This document shows positions 44,310-54,592 of a stretch of DNA of 64,000 bases, in pieces. Position numbers and translations under genes: made by a program. The notes below the pieces were generated by a model, which was given only the letters and a program-made list of their open reading frames with translations, was not told where the DNA came from and made no database searches. Positions within the stretch are counted from its first letter, which is position 1, and every line of letters starts with the position of its first letter. The DNA lies in contig CABYUV010000005.1 in the NCBI GenBank assembly GCA_902522115.1, positions 1 through 64,000 of the forward strand. Reading direction: 5' to 3'. The DNA comes from an uncultured Pelagibacteraceae bacterium (GTDB taxonomy: Bacteria > Pseudomonadota > Alphaproteobacteria > Pelagibacterales > Pelagibacteraceae).

Positions 44310-45478
44310 TGAATAAAAATCTTTCGTTACTTATATTAAGCCAGATTTTTGCTTTTACAGCTGCCCCAGTCACCGTTTTTTTAAGTGGTATAATTGGTTC
44401 AAAATTTAGTCCAATAAATACTTTAGCAACTCTTCCAATGGCTTTGTCAGTAGTCGGAATTGCGTTATTTGCTTTTTTTGCTGCAAAGTTAATGAGTATA
44501 ATTGGACGGAAATTGGGATTCATTTACGCATCATTAGGTACATGTTTTGCATCTCTTTTAACTGCATACTCTATAATTATAGAAAGTTTTGTCTTATATA
44601 ATTTAGGATGCTTTTTAATTGGTGGAGGAATAGCTTTTAGCCATCAATATCGTTTTGCAGCAGTCGAGGTTGTGGATAAGGATTATGCACCAAAAGCAAT
44701 TTCTATCATTTTGTTAGCAGGAATAGGTTCGGCCTTTATTGGTCCAAACATTGCAAACATTTCAAAAGAATTAATTTCAGATCATATGTATGCAGGTTCT
44801 TATCTTGCACTTGCCATTTTATCTATCTCATCAACAATATTTTTAATTTTTTATCAGGAACCAAAAACGATATCTAGTAATCAATATAAAACAGGAAGAA
44901 GTTTTTTTGAGCTTATCTCACAACCTAGATTTCTACAGGCACTGATAGCTTCAGCTTTTGCGTATGCAGTAATGACTTTTTTAATGACAGCAACTCCCAT
45001 AAGTATGCATTTGATGGAGAAAATAAGTTTATCCAAGACTGGATTTGTTATTCAGCTTCATATAGCAGCCATGTTTTTACCTTCATTAATTACTGGAAAT
45101 TTAATTAAAAGGTTTGGTCATAGTAAAATTATGCATATGGGAGTTTTATTATTTTTAATCACAATAATTACTAGTTTGTTTGAACAAAATTTTATTAATT
45201 ATATGATTGCTCTTATTTTTCTAGGGCTAGGATGGAATTTTTTATTTATATCAGGAACAAGTTTACTTGTTTTGTGTTATAGAGAAGAGGAGAAATATAG
45301 AGCTCAAGGGTATAATGATTTAATTGTTTATTCTATACAAGCAGCAGCGAGTTTGTCTGCTGGGGTGTTTCTAAGCTTAACTAGCTGGAAAACTATGAAT
45401 TTAATTTGTTTGATTTTTCTAATTATCATAGCTCTATCTACCATAAGAGCTGACTTAAAAAAAAACCCCAGTAATTAA
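44309..45478 (+). CDS. MFS transporter
   Basis: About 12 TM; FAAKLMSIIGRKLGFIYASLGTCFASLL. Confidence 0.85.
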   Translation: MNKNLSLLILSQIFAFTAAPVTVFLSGIIGSKFSPINTLATLPMALSVVGIALFAFFAAKLMSIIGRKLGFIYASLGTCFASLLTAYSIIIESFVLYNLGCFLIGGGIAFSHQYRFAAVEVVDKDYAPKAISIILLAGIGSAFIGPNIANISKELISDHMYAGSYLALAILSISSTIFLIFYQEPKTISSNQYKTGRSFFELISQPRFLQALIASAFAYAVMTFLMTATPISMHLMEKISLSKTGFVIQLHIAAMFLPSLITGNLIKRFGHSKIMHMGVLLFLITIITSLFEQNFINYMIALIFLGLGWNFLFISGTSLLVLCYREEEKYRAQGYNDLIVYSIQAAASLSAGVFLSLTSWKTMNLICLIFLIIIALSTIRADLKKNPSN

Positions 45479-45494
45479 ATTACTGGGGTTTTTT
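45460..45494. terminator. Bidirectional terminator between convergent genes
   Basis: AAAAAACCCCAGTAATT-A-AATTACTGGGGTTTTTT, 17 bp symmetric stem including A/T tracts. Confidence 0.9.
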
Positions 45495-45510
45495 GAATTA
45501 AGATAAAAAA

Positions 45511-46701
45511 TTATCTTTGTTTTTTAGTTTTGAATTTTCCACCTTTAATTTCTTGTTCTAAGAAAGAACCTTCAGCTTCACCAACACTAGTAAAAGTTAC
45601 TCCAGTAGCACCTTCGTAATTAATCTTTTTACCTTTTGCTAGTAAGTCTAAGCCTTTCTTAAGTTCACCTGGATAAATTTTAGTTCCAGGAGCATTAGCA
45701 ACATCCATTACATTTTTTGCAATTGATGCTCTGTCAGCAGAGTTACCTGCTTGCATTGCAAGAACGATTAAAGCAGCTGCATCGTAAGATTCACCTGTGT
45801 AAGGACCAGAAGCTTCTACACCTCCAGCTTTTGCAACTTCAGCAAATATACCTGCACCTTTACCAGTAGAACCTGGTAATGATCCAAATGATTTGCTTAA
45901 ATCTTTTCCGAATGCATCAACTAAAGATTGACCAATCATACCATCTGATAAAATAAATCTATCAAACGCACCAGAGTCTAAAGAAGCTTGAATAATTCCT
46001 TTTCCTCCTTGGTCAAGATAACCAATAACTGCTACAGCATCACCACCAGCAGAAGCAAGAGTTGCTACTTCAGATGAGTAATCTGCTTTTCCATCTTCGT
46101 GAGCAGTTACAGTTGTAACTTTAATACCATGAGCTTCAACTGCTGCTTTGTAAACATCAGCTAAACCTTTACCATAGTCATTGTTAGTATAAGTGATTGC
46201 AACACTTTTTACTTTTCTGTCTTTAGTTATATCAGCTAAAATTTGACCACCTCTAGCATCTGATGGAGCAGTTCTAAAGAAATACCCTTTGTCATCTAGA
46301 GTTGTTAATCCTGGAGAAGTAGCTGAAGGTGAAATCATTACTACACCATTTGGTACAGCAACGTTAGTTGCAATAGCACCAGTTACACCTGAACAGTCTG
46401 CTCCCATAATTGCAGCTACACCACCTGAAATTAAACCTTCAGCTGCAGCTGTTGCCGCTGCTGAGTCAACACAAGTTGAGTCTGCTCTTACTGGCTCAAT
46501 TTTTTTTCCACCTAATAGTGAACCTGAATCAGATGCTTCTTTAAATGCAAGCTCTGCAGATGCAGCCATAGCTGGAGTTAGAGATTCAATAGGACCAGTG
46601 AATCCTAAGATTATCCCCATTTTAATCGAATGTCCGTCTGCCATTACATTTGAACCAAAACTTGATAAAAACATAAATACAGCGATAAATAGTTTTCTCA
46701 T
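45511..46701 (-). CDS. Liv-type ABC substrate-binding protein (probably serves system 2)
   Basis: Signal peptide; MGIILGFTGPIESLTPAMAASAELAFKEA. Confidence 0.9.
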   Translation of the reverse strand: MRKLFIAVFMFLSSFGSNVMADGHSIKMGIILGFTGPIESLTPAMAASAELAFKEASDSGSLLGGKKIEPVRADSTCVDSAAATAAAEGLISGGVAAIMGADCSGVTGAIATNVAVPNGVVMISPSATSPGLTTLDDKGYFFRTAPSDARGGQILADITKDRKVKSVAITYTNNDYGKGLADVYKAAVEAHGIKVTTVTAHEDGKADYSSEVATLASAGGDAVAVIGYLDQGGKGIIQASLDSGAFDRFILSDGMIGQSLVDAFGKDLSKSFGSLPGSTGKGAGIFAEVAKAGGVEASGPYTGESYDAAALIVLAMQAGNSADRASIAKNVMDVANAPGTKIYPGELKKGLDLLAKGKKINYEGATGVTFTSVGEAEGSFLEQEIKGGKFKTKKQR

Positions 46702-46811
46702 TATCTTCCTCTATATTGTTAACAATTTATAAAAGACCAATTTAAGTATGAATATTATTAATATTCAATGACAAAATTATCCTATTTTAGATAGTTAATT
46801 GACGCTGAAAA

Positions 46812-48302
46812 TTACCTGATTGAGAAGGGGTCTAAAGAAGGTTCATCAGATGTATAGAACCAAGTTGTTTTTACTCTTGTATAGTCTTTAATCGAGTCAA
46901 TTCCTGCTTCTTTTCCATATCCACTATCTTTAATGCCTCCAAATGGTGCAGATGGTGAAATTAATCGATAAGTGTTAACAAAAGTTATTCCTGCCCTAAT
47001 TGCTTTCGAAACTCTCATGCCTCTAGATAAATTGCTTGTATAAACTCCAGAAGATAATCCATATTGATTATCATTCATTTTAGAAATTACTTCTTCTTCC
47101 GTATCAAATTTCATAACCGATAATACAGGTCCAAATAATTCGTTTTCTGCTACAGGCAGATTATGATTGTCACATTCAATGATAGTTGGGGGAAAGTAAT
47201 ACCCTTTATTTGAGAAAGAATGTCTTTCACCTCCACACTTAATTTTTCCACCTTGATCAATTGTCTCTTTAATATTTTTTTCTATTACCTCTAATTGTTT
47301 AAAATTACTTAAAGGACCCATCTCTGTTTCTGGATCCATTGGTGCTCCAATTTTTATATTTGATGCACGATTTGAAAGCTTATTTAAAAATTCATCGTAA
47401 ATTCCTTTTTGCAAATAAAGTCTTGATCCTGCTATACAACTTTGTCCACTTGCACCAAATATACCTGCAGTAATTCCATTTATTGCATTTTCTTGGTCTG
47501 CATCATCAAAGACTGCAACTGGACTTTTTCCACCTAATTCTAAGCTTACTTCTGATAAATTTTCTGCTGAGTTTTTAATTATATGTCTTGCTGTTTCAGG
47601 ACCACCAGTAAAAGCAACTTTTTCAACTAAGTTATGAGTAGTTAAACTTTTACCACAAGGATCTCCAAATCCTGTAATTACGTTCACCACACCTTTAGGG
47701 ATACCAGTTTTTTCAACTAATTTTGCAAATTCAAACAAAACAGCAGGTGCAAGTTCTGAAGATTTAATTACCACTGTATTACCCATTGCAAGTGCTGGTG
47801 CTACTTTAGTTGCGGTTAAAAACATTTGTGAATTCCATGGAATGATTGCAGCTATAACTCCAATAGGTATTCTTGTTGTTATTGCTTGAACATTTGGCTT
47901 ATCGATTGGCAAAACCGTACCTTCAACTTTATCTGCCAAGCCAGCATAATAGTCGTAGTACTCTGCTATATAAACTGCTTGTTTTTTTGTTTCTCTGTAA
48001 AGTTTTCCAGTATCAATTGTTTCTATTTCTCCTAGCATTTCTGCATTCTCTCTCAATTGATTTCCAATAGCTCTTAAATATTTAGCTCTTTCTCTGGGAA
48101 GTAGTTTTGGCCATTCACCTTCGAATGCTTTTTGAGCAGCTTTTACTGCATTATCAACATCTTTAGCACTTGCTTCTGGAACAACTGCCCATGGCTCATT
48201 ATGTTCTGGATTTAGAGTTTCAAATGTTCTTTTACTTTCTGAGTCAACCCACTCTCCATTAATAAACATTTTATATTGTTTAAGTTTACTCATCTGATCC
48301 AA
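46812..48302 (-). CDS. Aldehyde dehydrogenase (ALDH superfamily)
   Basis: VSLELGGKSPVAVFDDA; FGASGQSCIAGSRLYLQ. Confidence 0.92.
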   Translation of the reverse strand: MDQMSKLKQYKMFINGEWVDSESKRTFETLNPEHNEPWAVVPEASAKDVDNAVKAAQKAFEGEWPKLLPRERAKYLRAIGNQLRENAEMLGEIETIDTGKLYRETKKQAVYIAEYYDYYAGLADKVEGTVLPIDKPNVQAITTRIPIGVIAAIIPWNSQMFLTATKVAPALAMGNTVVIKSSELAPAVLFEFAKLVEKTGIPKGVVNVITGFGDPCGKSLTTHNLVEKVAFTGGPETARHIIKNSAENLSEVSLELGGKSPVAVFDDADQENAINGITAGIFGASGQSCIAGSRLYLQKGIYDEFLNKLSNRASNIKIGAPMDPETEMGPLSNFKQLEVIEKNIKETIDQGGKIKCGGERHSFSNKGYYFPPTIIECDNHNLPVAENELFGPVLSVMKFDTEEEVISKMNDNQYGLSSGVYTSNLSRGMRVSKAIRAGITFVNTYRLISPSAPFGGIKDSGYGKEAGIDSIKDYTRVKTTWFYTSDEPSLDPFSIR

Positions 48303-49068
48303 TAAAATTTTCGATAGTTAAATTTACATCATCAGCACACTCAATACCACAAAGATGTTTTCCATCTTTAATGATCTTTAATTGACTTTTAGAGATTAAA
48401 GCATTCAATTCTTGAGACATTTTTACAGTTGAGCCAATATCGTATTCACCTGTCACAACTAGCGTATTAGCTTTAATTTTATTAAAATCTTCATCATTTT
48501 TATGATTAACGAATAGCTCGTAAACCTTTAGAAAATTATTCATGTTATTTGCAGATAAAATTGAACTTATTTTTTCATATATTTCTGGATTATTTTCTAA
48601 ATATTTATCAGTAAACCACCTCTTTAAAGCTTGCTTTGAAAGTTTTAAATCTTGTTTTGCCTGTTCAAACCTTTGATTAACAATTTTTTGTTGTTCTTCA
48701 GTTCTTTTATAAATAGAACACAAAAGAGTTAATGTCTGTAAACGTACATTATGTTTAATTGCAAAATTTCGTGCAATTAAAGACCCTATAGAGAAACCTA
48801 CAAGATGTATTTTTTTTATTTTAAGATGGTCCAAAAGCTCGATAAGTTGTTTAGAAAAATCATCAAAACTTATTTCACCTTCTTCTAATGGTGATCTTCC
48901 ATGACCTAAAATGTCGTAAGCAATATTTGAATGATAATTAAAAAATTCAAGCTGAGGTTGCCAAATTTCATGAGTTAGACCAACACCATGCACAAATACT
49001 ATTGGGACTTCTTGATTTTTTTTATTGAATAAGTAATAGGTTCCTGAGACAGTAGTTCCTGTAATCAT
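48286..49068 (-). CDS. Alpha/beta hydrolase
   Basis: VFVHGVGLTHEIWQPQL; LVGFSIGSLIARNFA. ATG 49068. Confidence 0.88.
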   Translation of the reverse strand: MITGTTVSGTYYLFNKKNQEVPIVFVHGVGLTHEIWQPQLEFFNYHSNIAYDILGHGRSPLEEGEISFDDFSKQLIELLDHLKIKKIHLVGFSIGSLIARNFAIKHNVRLQTLTLLCSIYKRTEEQQKIVNQRFEQAKQDLKLSKQALKRWFTDKYLENNPEIYEKISSILSANNMNNFLKVYELFVNHKNDEDFNKIKANTLVVTGEYDIGSTVKMSQELNALISKSQLKIIKDGKHLCGIECADDVNLTIENFIGSDE

Positions 49069-49074
49069 CAAGAA

Positions 49075-49662
49075 TTATTTCGGTTCAATGCCCATTTCTT
49101 TCATATCTTGATATCTGTCACCAGTTCTTGCATGTGCTCTACCACTTGATGATCCACCAATTGCAATAACCACCTCGTCATCGAAGGGTGCATCATGAAT
49201 AGTAAATTCGTGAGTTAAGTAATATGGTCTCAATCCAGAGTCTGTTTTATGCATCATAGGTATTGCAATCTTTGATCCAGCTGGTCCTCTTGTGTTTGTA
49301 AAACTTAAATATGAAGTTCCACCCACCGCATCTCTAAATTTATTTCCAAACCTTAAAGTATGAATAAAAGCTGAAGCATGTTCTATTTCACCGTTCAGTC
49401 CAACTACACCTGCCTTACCATATGCTAATATTTTTTCAGGTGATCCTATTTCTTTTATCAATTCTGGAACAAGTAAATCACCTAGCTTTGGTGCAAGATC
49501 TAAAATAGTTGGTCTGAGATCTTCAACAAAACCCTGACCATGCCATGGATTTTTAAAAACTGCTGCTACTGATACCATTAAAACTGGTTCTTTCACTTCT
49601 TTACCACCTTCAATAAAAGTTTTGTCTACAAATTTTGTAAATTTTCTTAATTCTAATTTCAT
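49075..49662 (-). CDS. DUF1185-like 'amino acid synthesis' family protein
   Basis: AYGKAGVVGLNGEIEHASAFIHTLRFGNKFRDAV; GGSSSGRAHARTGDRYQDM. Confidence 0.7.
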   Translation of the reverse strand: MKLELRKFTKFVDKTFIEGGKEVKEPVLMVSVAAVFKNPWHGQGFVEDLRPTILDLAPKLGDLLVPELIKEIGSPEKILAYGKAGVVGLNGEIEHASAFIHTLRFGNKFRDAVGGTSYLSFTNTRGPAGSKIAIPMMHKTDSGLRPYYLTHEFTIHDAPFDDEVVIAIGGSSSGRAHARTGDRYQDMKEMGIEPK

Positions 49663-51362
49663 TTTTTTACTCTATGTTTGAAACTATCTCTTCTAAAACT
49701 GTATAATGCTTTTGGATCTACATCAACATCAATCACAGATGGCTTATTTGATTTAATTGCTGCTCTTACAGCTTCACAAATCTCAGAAATTTTTTTAACT
49801 TTAAAACCTTTTGCACCATAAAGTTCCGCAACTTTATCAAAGGATGGACTGGTAATATCCGCACCTAAATATCTTTTTCCAAAAAAATCTTTTTGATAAG
49901 CTTTTTCAGCACCCCAACTTTTATTGTTCATCACAATAGTTGTAGTATTAATTCCATATTCAACAGCAGTGCTCAATTCAGATATTGTCATGCCAAAACC
50001 CCCATCACCCATAAGACTAACGACTGTTTTTTTAGGTTTTGCAACCTTGACTCCAAGACCACATGCAAATGAAAAACCAACTAAACCAAAATCCAATGGA
50101 GTAAATAATGAAGGAGGATCATAATATTCTAAAGCATCTGTAGCCTGCAAACATAACGTTCCAGCATCTAGAGTAATTGCCGAGTTTCTTGGTAGCACTT
50201 TTCTTAATTGTTTAAATAGTCCTTTTGGTTGTATAGGAAAATTTGGACCCAAATTTTCTTTATTTCTATTTATCAAATATTCTTTTCTCTGTTGTAAACA
50301 AGAGTTAGTCCAATCTTTAACATTTAATTTAATTTTCTCTTTTTTAACTTCTTCGTAAAGTTGTTTAGTTGCAGTCGCAGCATCCGCATGTATCTTTACT
50401 TTTACAGGAAAATATTTTCCAAGCATTGTTTTTTCTAGTTCAATTTGAATTATCTTTGCTTTTTTATTTATATTTTCATAAGAGTAAAAAGTTGAATTAA
50501 ATCCTAAACGTGTTCCAATTGCTAAAATGACATCTGCATTTTTAACTAATCTTGATGCTACAGGATTTCCTCTAGGACCCATTTGTCCCACATTTAATTT
50601 ATGACCAAAAGGAATTGCATCTCCATGACCCGCTGCTGTAACAATAGGTAGGTTGCATAGTTCAGCTAACTTTATTACCTCTTTGTATTTAGAATTATAC
50701 TTAATTCCTCCTCCAACAATAATTACCGAACATTTTGAAGATCCGATTAATTTTGCAGCTTTTTTGATGTTTTCCTTATTTCCTTTTTGTTTGCTTACAT
50801 TTGTGAACGATGGTTTTTTAGTATTGATATTATAATTGTTTGAAGCTGCTAATATATTTCTTGGTAAATTTACACAAACAGGTCCTTTTCTAGGTTTCAT
50901 TGCCAAACTAAAAGCATCACTCATAATTTTTGGAATTATTTTTGAATTTTTTATAGTCCAAGTTTTTTTTGTAATAGGTGTAAACAAAGACTGTTGATCT
51001 AAACCCTGAAATGCATCTTCCATTTTATCTTTAGTTGAATAAGAACCTGCAATTGCAACAACTGGAGAAAAGGCTGCTTTTGCTTGAGCAACCCCTGTAA
51101 CTAAATTAGTAGCACCAGGTCCATTTTGGCCTGCAATAATTACCCCAGGTTTATTTGAGGCTCTTGCATAACCATCAGCCATATGTGTGCCAGTTCTTTC
51201 ATCTCTGACACCAATAAATTTTATACTTTTCTCATGATAAAGAGCATCAAACATTTCCATTGTAGCTGAACCAATAAGTCCAAAAACATGTTTTACTCTT
51301 TCTTTTTTTAATGATTGAACAGCAGCTTGTCCGCCGCTAATTTTTTTTCGTTTTTTATTCAC
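49659..51362 (-). CDS. Thiamine-diphosphate-dependent enzyme (acetolactate synthase-like superfamily)
   Basis: HVFGLIGSATMEMFDALY; GDGGFGMTISELSTAVEY...NNKSWG ThDP-binding motif. Confidence 0.88.
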   Translation of the reverse strand: MNKKRKKISGGQAAVQSLKKERVKHVFGLIGSATMEMFDALYHEKSIKFIGVRDERTGTHMADGYARASNKPGVIIAGQNGPGATNLVTGVAQAKAAFSPVVAIAGSYSTKDKMEDAFQGLDQQSLFTPITKKTWTIKNSKIIPKIMSDAFSLAMKPRKGPVCVNLPRNILAASNNYNINTKKPSFTNVSKQKGNKENIKKAAKLIGSSKCSVIIVGGGIKYNSKYKEVIKLAELCNLPIVTAAGHGDAIPFGHKLNVGQMGPRGNPVASRLVKNADVILAIGTRLGFNSTFYSYENINKKAKIIQIELEKTMLGKYFPVKVKIHADAATATKQLYEEVKKEKIKLNVKDWTNSCLQQRKEYLINRNKENLGPNFPIQPKGLFKQLRKVLPRNSAITLDAGTLCLQATDALEYYDPPSLFTPLDFGLVGFSFACGLGVKVAKPKKTVVSLMGDGGFGMTISELSTAVEYGINTTTIVMNNKSWGAEKAYQKDFFGKRYLGADITSPSFDKVAELYGAKGFKVKKISEICEAVRAAIKSNKPSVIDVDVDPKALYSFRRDSFKHRVKK

Positions 51363-52528
51363 GAAACTTTTTTTACTTCAGTATCAAAATCATCTTGAAA
51401 GTGAGGCATAACTTTTTCTGTAAAGAGTTTTATACTTTTCATACAATCTTTATGCTTCACACCTGGAAAATTAGACCAAACTTGTAAATTTTGTAAATTG
51501 AGTTCAGATTTTAATTCATGAATTTTATCAATCACATATTCTGGTGTTCCAAATAACATATTTCTTTTATGTAAAAATTCATAATTTAATAAATCCAATT
51601 TACCTTTTGTCTCTGGTAATTCTTCACCTGGATCCATATGATTTCCTAAACCTCTCCAATGACAAACCCATCTCATATAATTTACCATATGTTCACCAGC
51701 TTTCTCTTTTGCTTCTTCCATCGTATCTGCAACGAACATATCTCTTACAAGAGACACCCCTTCTCCAAGGGGTATATTTTTCTTTGTTACTTCTGATCTT
51801 TTGTTTTTATAAGCTTCAAACTTTGGCTTCAAAGCTTTTACTGTTGGTATCCACATGATAACATTGATATTATTTTCAGCAGCCCACTCAATCGATCTAA
51901 TTCCATCAACTACTTGATGAATTGGAGGGTGTGGCTGTTGATATGGCTGAGGAACAACACTAATTTTTTTCATAGTACTGTCTTTCATATTCATAAATTC
52001 TTCACTAGGAGGACTCATATCATGCTGCCAAACATAATTTGGGGATGGATAAGTATAAAATTCTCCTTGGTGACTGAAAAATTTTTCACTCCATGCTTTC
52101 TTCAATACTTCTAAAGTTTCAGCAAATAATCTAAAATTTTTAGCCTGATCTTTTAAGTCAGCTTCTTTATTTAGGTTAATTGCTTCTCTTCCATAAATTC
52201 CTCTTGCCACACCTACTTCAACTCTTCCTTTAGAAAGCTGATCTAGTGTAGCTATATCTTCAGCTAATCTTATTGGATTATGAAAAGTAATAACGTTTGC
52301 AGCTTGGCCTATTCTAATATTTTTTGTTCTTGCAGCTGCATCTGCACCCATCATTAATGGATTTGTACAAGACTCCATTCCCTCGTGATTAAAGTGATGT
52401 TCTGTAAACCAAATTGAATTCCATTTGTTTTGATCACAGTATTCTGTGATTTCTTTAGTTTCATCTAATAATTGATGATAAGGTTTGTGTGTCCAGTTTG
52501 TGGTATTACAAAAATAACCAAATTTCAT
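51359..52528 (-). CDS. Luciferase-like flavin-dependent monooxygenase
   Basis: RIGQAANVITFHNPIRLAEDIATLDQLSKGRVEVGVARG; AAAGGAGGCT SD before ATG 52528. Confidence 0.9.
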   Translation of the reverse strand: MKFGYFCNTTNWTHKPYHQLLDETKEITEYCDQNKWNSIWFTEHHFNHEGMESCTNPLMMGADAAARTKNIRIGQAANVITFHNPIRLAEDIATLDQLSKGRVEVGVARGIYGREAINLNKEADLKDQAKNFRLFAETLEVLKKAWSEKFFSHQGEFYTYPSPNYVWQHDMSPPSEEFMNMKDSTMKKISVVPQPYQQPHPPIHQVVDGIRSIEWAAENNINVIMWIPTVKALKPKFEAYKNKRSEVTKKNIPLGEGVSLVRDMFVADTMEEAKEKAGEHMVNYMRWVCHWRGLGNHMDPGEELPETKGKLDLLNYEFLHKRNMLFGTPEYVIDKIHELKSELNLQNLQVWSNFPGVKHKDCMKSIKLFTEKVMPHFQDDFDTEVKKVS

Positions 52529-52633
52529 AAAGCCTCCTTTAAAAGTTAATTTAAAGACGACCGATCCCACTTTCGTAAATCTATGAATTTATCGACGAGT
52601 TATGTATCGCTTTATAATTAAACTTTATTATTA

Positions 52634-53602
52634 CTAACGTTGATATTCAATAAATTTCTTTAAGGATTTATTAAGAAATTTCTCATAAATTTGACCATTA
52701 TTTTTGAATTTACCTCCATTTAAAAATGATTGGTTCATTTTGAAATCATAGGAAGGTTCAAAGAAAAAAGGAACAGATAGTCTCTTACTTTTATTCCACA
52801 AAACCCTGTGATTAGTTGCTTTAAATTTACCTTTGCTTAGAAACTCTAATGCTCTTCCTGTATTTACTACTAAAGCTTTTTTGTTGAATGGCACATCATA
52901 CCATTTTTTGTTTTTTCTATTTTGCACTTGTAATCCACCTTTTCTATCTTGATAGAGAACTGTAAATATTCCACTATCAACATGTGTTTCACATCCAAGC
53001 GCTACTCCATCTTGTTTTGATATTTCTACTGGTTTAGTTTGATTTGGGTAATAATTAAATCTTAATGTGCTTAAAGTTTTTAATCTTGAAAAAGCTACAG
53101 TAGAAATCTCAGGATTTTTTTTATTAAGTTTTATTAAACTTTTAAACAATATTTCACTCAATCTATAAATGTTATCAAAATATTTGTTTAGAATTTTAAT
53201 TGAGCTTTTATTAAAACACATGCCTAGATTAATAAACTCTATGTATTGATTTTTGAGATTTGAGGAATATTTTTTAGTTACTTTTAAATCACCTATATCA
53301 AGACCTTCTTTTCCATTAACATCATTAGGAAAATATCCTCTGTATAAATTTTTATTTTTTTTATTCCATTTTTTAGGTGCTAATCTTCTTTTTGTGCTGT
53401 CTGGTAAATTAAAAAATCTATTAGCAACTTCACATGTTTTTTTTATTTCTTTCTGATTAATTCCATGTCCAGTAATTTGAAAAAATCCTATATTAACACA
53501 AGCTTTTTCAATTTCTTTAATTGTTTTAAATACATTTTGATTTTCAAAATTATTTTCAATTAATGACGATATGTTTATTGTTGGTATAAAGTTCTTGTTC
53601 AT
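52634..53602 (-). CDS. 2-oxoglutarate/Fe(II) oxygenase, isopenicillin-N-synthase-like family
   Basis: ACVNIGFFQITGHGI; CETHVDSGIFTVLYQDRKGGLQVQ; ATNHRVLWNKSKRLSVPFFFEP. Confidence 0.88.
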   Translation of the reverse strand: MNKNFIPTINISSLIENNFENQNVFKTIKEIEKACVNIGFFQITGHGINQKEIKKTCEVANRFFNLPDSTKRRLAPKKWNKKNKNLYRGYFPNDVNGKEGLDIGDLKVTKKYSSNLKNQYIEFINLGMCFNKSSIKILNKYFDNIYRLSEILFKSLIKLNKKNPEISTVAFSRLKTLSTLRFNYYPNQTKPVEISKQDGVALGCETHVDSGIFTVLYQDRKGGLQVQNRKNKKWYDVPFNKKALVVNTGRALEFLSKGKFKATNHRVLWNKSKRLSVPFFFEPSYDFKMNQSFLNGGKFKNNGQIYEKFLNKSLKKFIEYQR

Positions 53603-54552
53603 CTTCTAACCGGTGTTTCTGTTGCAATATATTGATCTCTAACTCTCTCCCTCATATAAATATAAATTCCAGCTGCTATAATACATGCAACACCAACAAA
53701 TGTTCTGGTAGTTGGTACTTCATTAAATAAAAAGTATCCAGGTATCATAGACATAATTATTAATGAGTACTCAAACAAAGAAACAACAGATGGTGATGCA
53801 ACTATATATGCTGAAAAAATACAAACAAAAGCTATTGATGCAGCAAAACCAAAAAATAAAATAAATTTCCATGTATATTCAATATTCGAAAACCATTCTC
53901 TAAAGATGAATTGTATTGTTGGATCAAAGTTTGTATTATTTAGCTGACCACTTCCCATAAAAAAATACAAAATTACACACAGCAAGATTGCAATTAGATA
54001 AAAGTAATAAAGTTGGGTGTTAACATCATCTTTATCGGATGTATATTTAGTGATTGTCATAGAGGCAGCATAACAAAATGCACAAAAAACCGGTAAAAGA
54101 CTTCGATATTCAAAGTCTGAAAAATTTGGATTTAAGACTATAAAAACGCCAATAAAACCAAAAATAATTGCTGACCATCTTCTAATACCAATAGTTTCTT
54201 TTAAAAATAACTTTGCAAATATTGATACGAAAAAAGGGGAGGAAAAAAATAGAGCATTTGCTGTTGCTAGAGGCATAAAAGTTAATGAGATAAAAAACGC
54301 TGAAAAAGCAATAAAATGTAAAACCACTCTTAATATTGTTAAAAAAGGATAGTGAGTTTTAAGACAGACTTTTTGTTTTCTGAATTTTATGTAACCAAAA
54401 AGCAAAATTGCTGCAACAAAATATCTTCCAAAAAATATTTCATATAAAGCTGCTTTTTCAAAAATAAATTTAATTAAAGCATCCTGCATTGCAAAAAATG
54501 TCATTGCAGTAATTATTAGAAGTATACCTTTTGAATTATTATTAGTGCTCAT
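53599..54552 (-). CDS. EamA/DMT-family transporter
   Basis: About 10 TM, two EamA repeats. Confidence 0.85.
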   Translation of the reverse strand: MSTNNNSKGILLIITAMTFFAMQDALIKFIFEKAALYEIFFGRYFVAAILLFGYIKFRKQKVCLKTHYPFLTILRVVLHFIAFSAFFISLTFMPLATANALFFSSPFFVSIFAKLFLKETIGIRRWSAIIFGFIGVFIVLNPNFSDFEYRSLLPVFCAFCYAASMTITKYTSDKDDVNTQLYYFYLIAILLCVILYFFMGSGQLNNTNFDPTIQFIFREWFSNIEYTWKFILFFGFAASIAFVCIFSAYIVASPSVVSLFEYSLIIMSMIPGYFLFNEVPTTRTFVGVACIIAAGIYIYMRERVRDQYIATETPVRR

Positions 54553-54592
54553 TATGCACCTATATCAAAAAAAAATTGTATAGAATATTTAA

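Noticed and set aside
44248-44523. 91 aa minus-strand ORF opposite the MFS gene
   Set aside because: Antisense to clear MFS coding sequence; no known family.
46289-46732. 147 aa plus-strand ORF opposite the SBP gene
   Set aside because: Shadow ORF with low-complexity Ala/Pro composition caused by the codon pattern of the opposite gene.
51544-52114. Plus-strand ORFs (104 and 66 aa) opposite the luciferase-like gene
   Set aside because: Shadow ORFs rich in Leu/Tyr/Phe, no domain.
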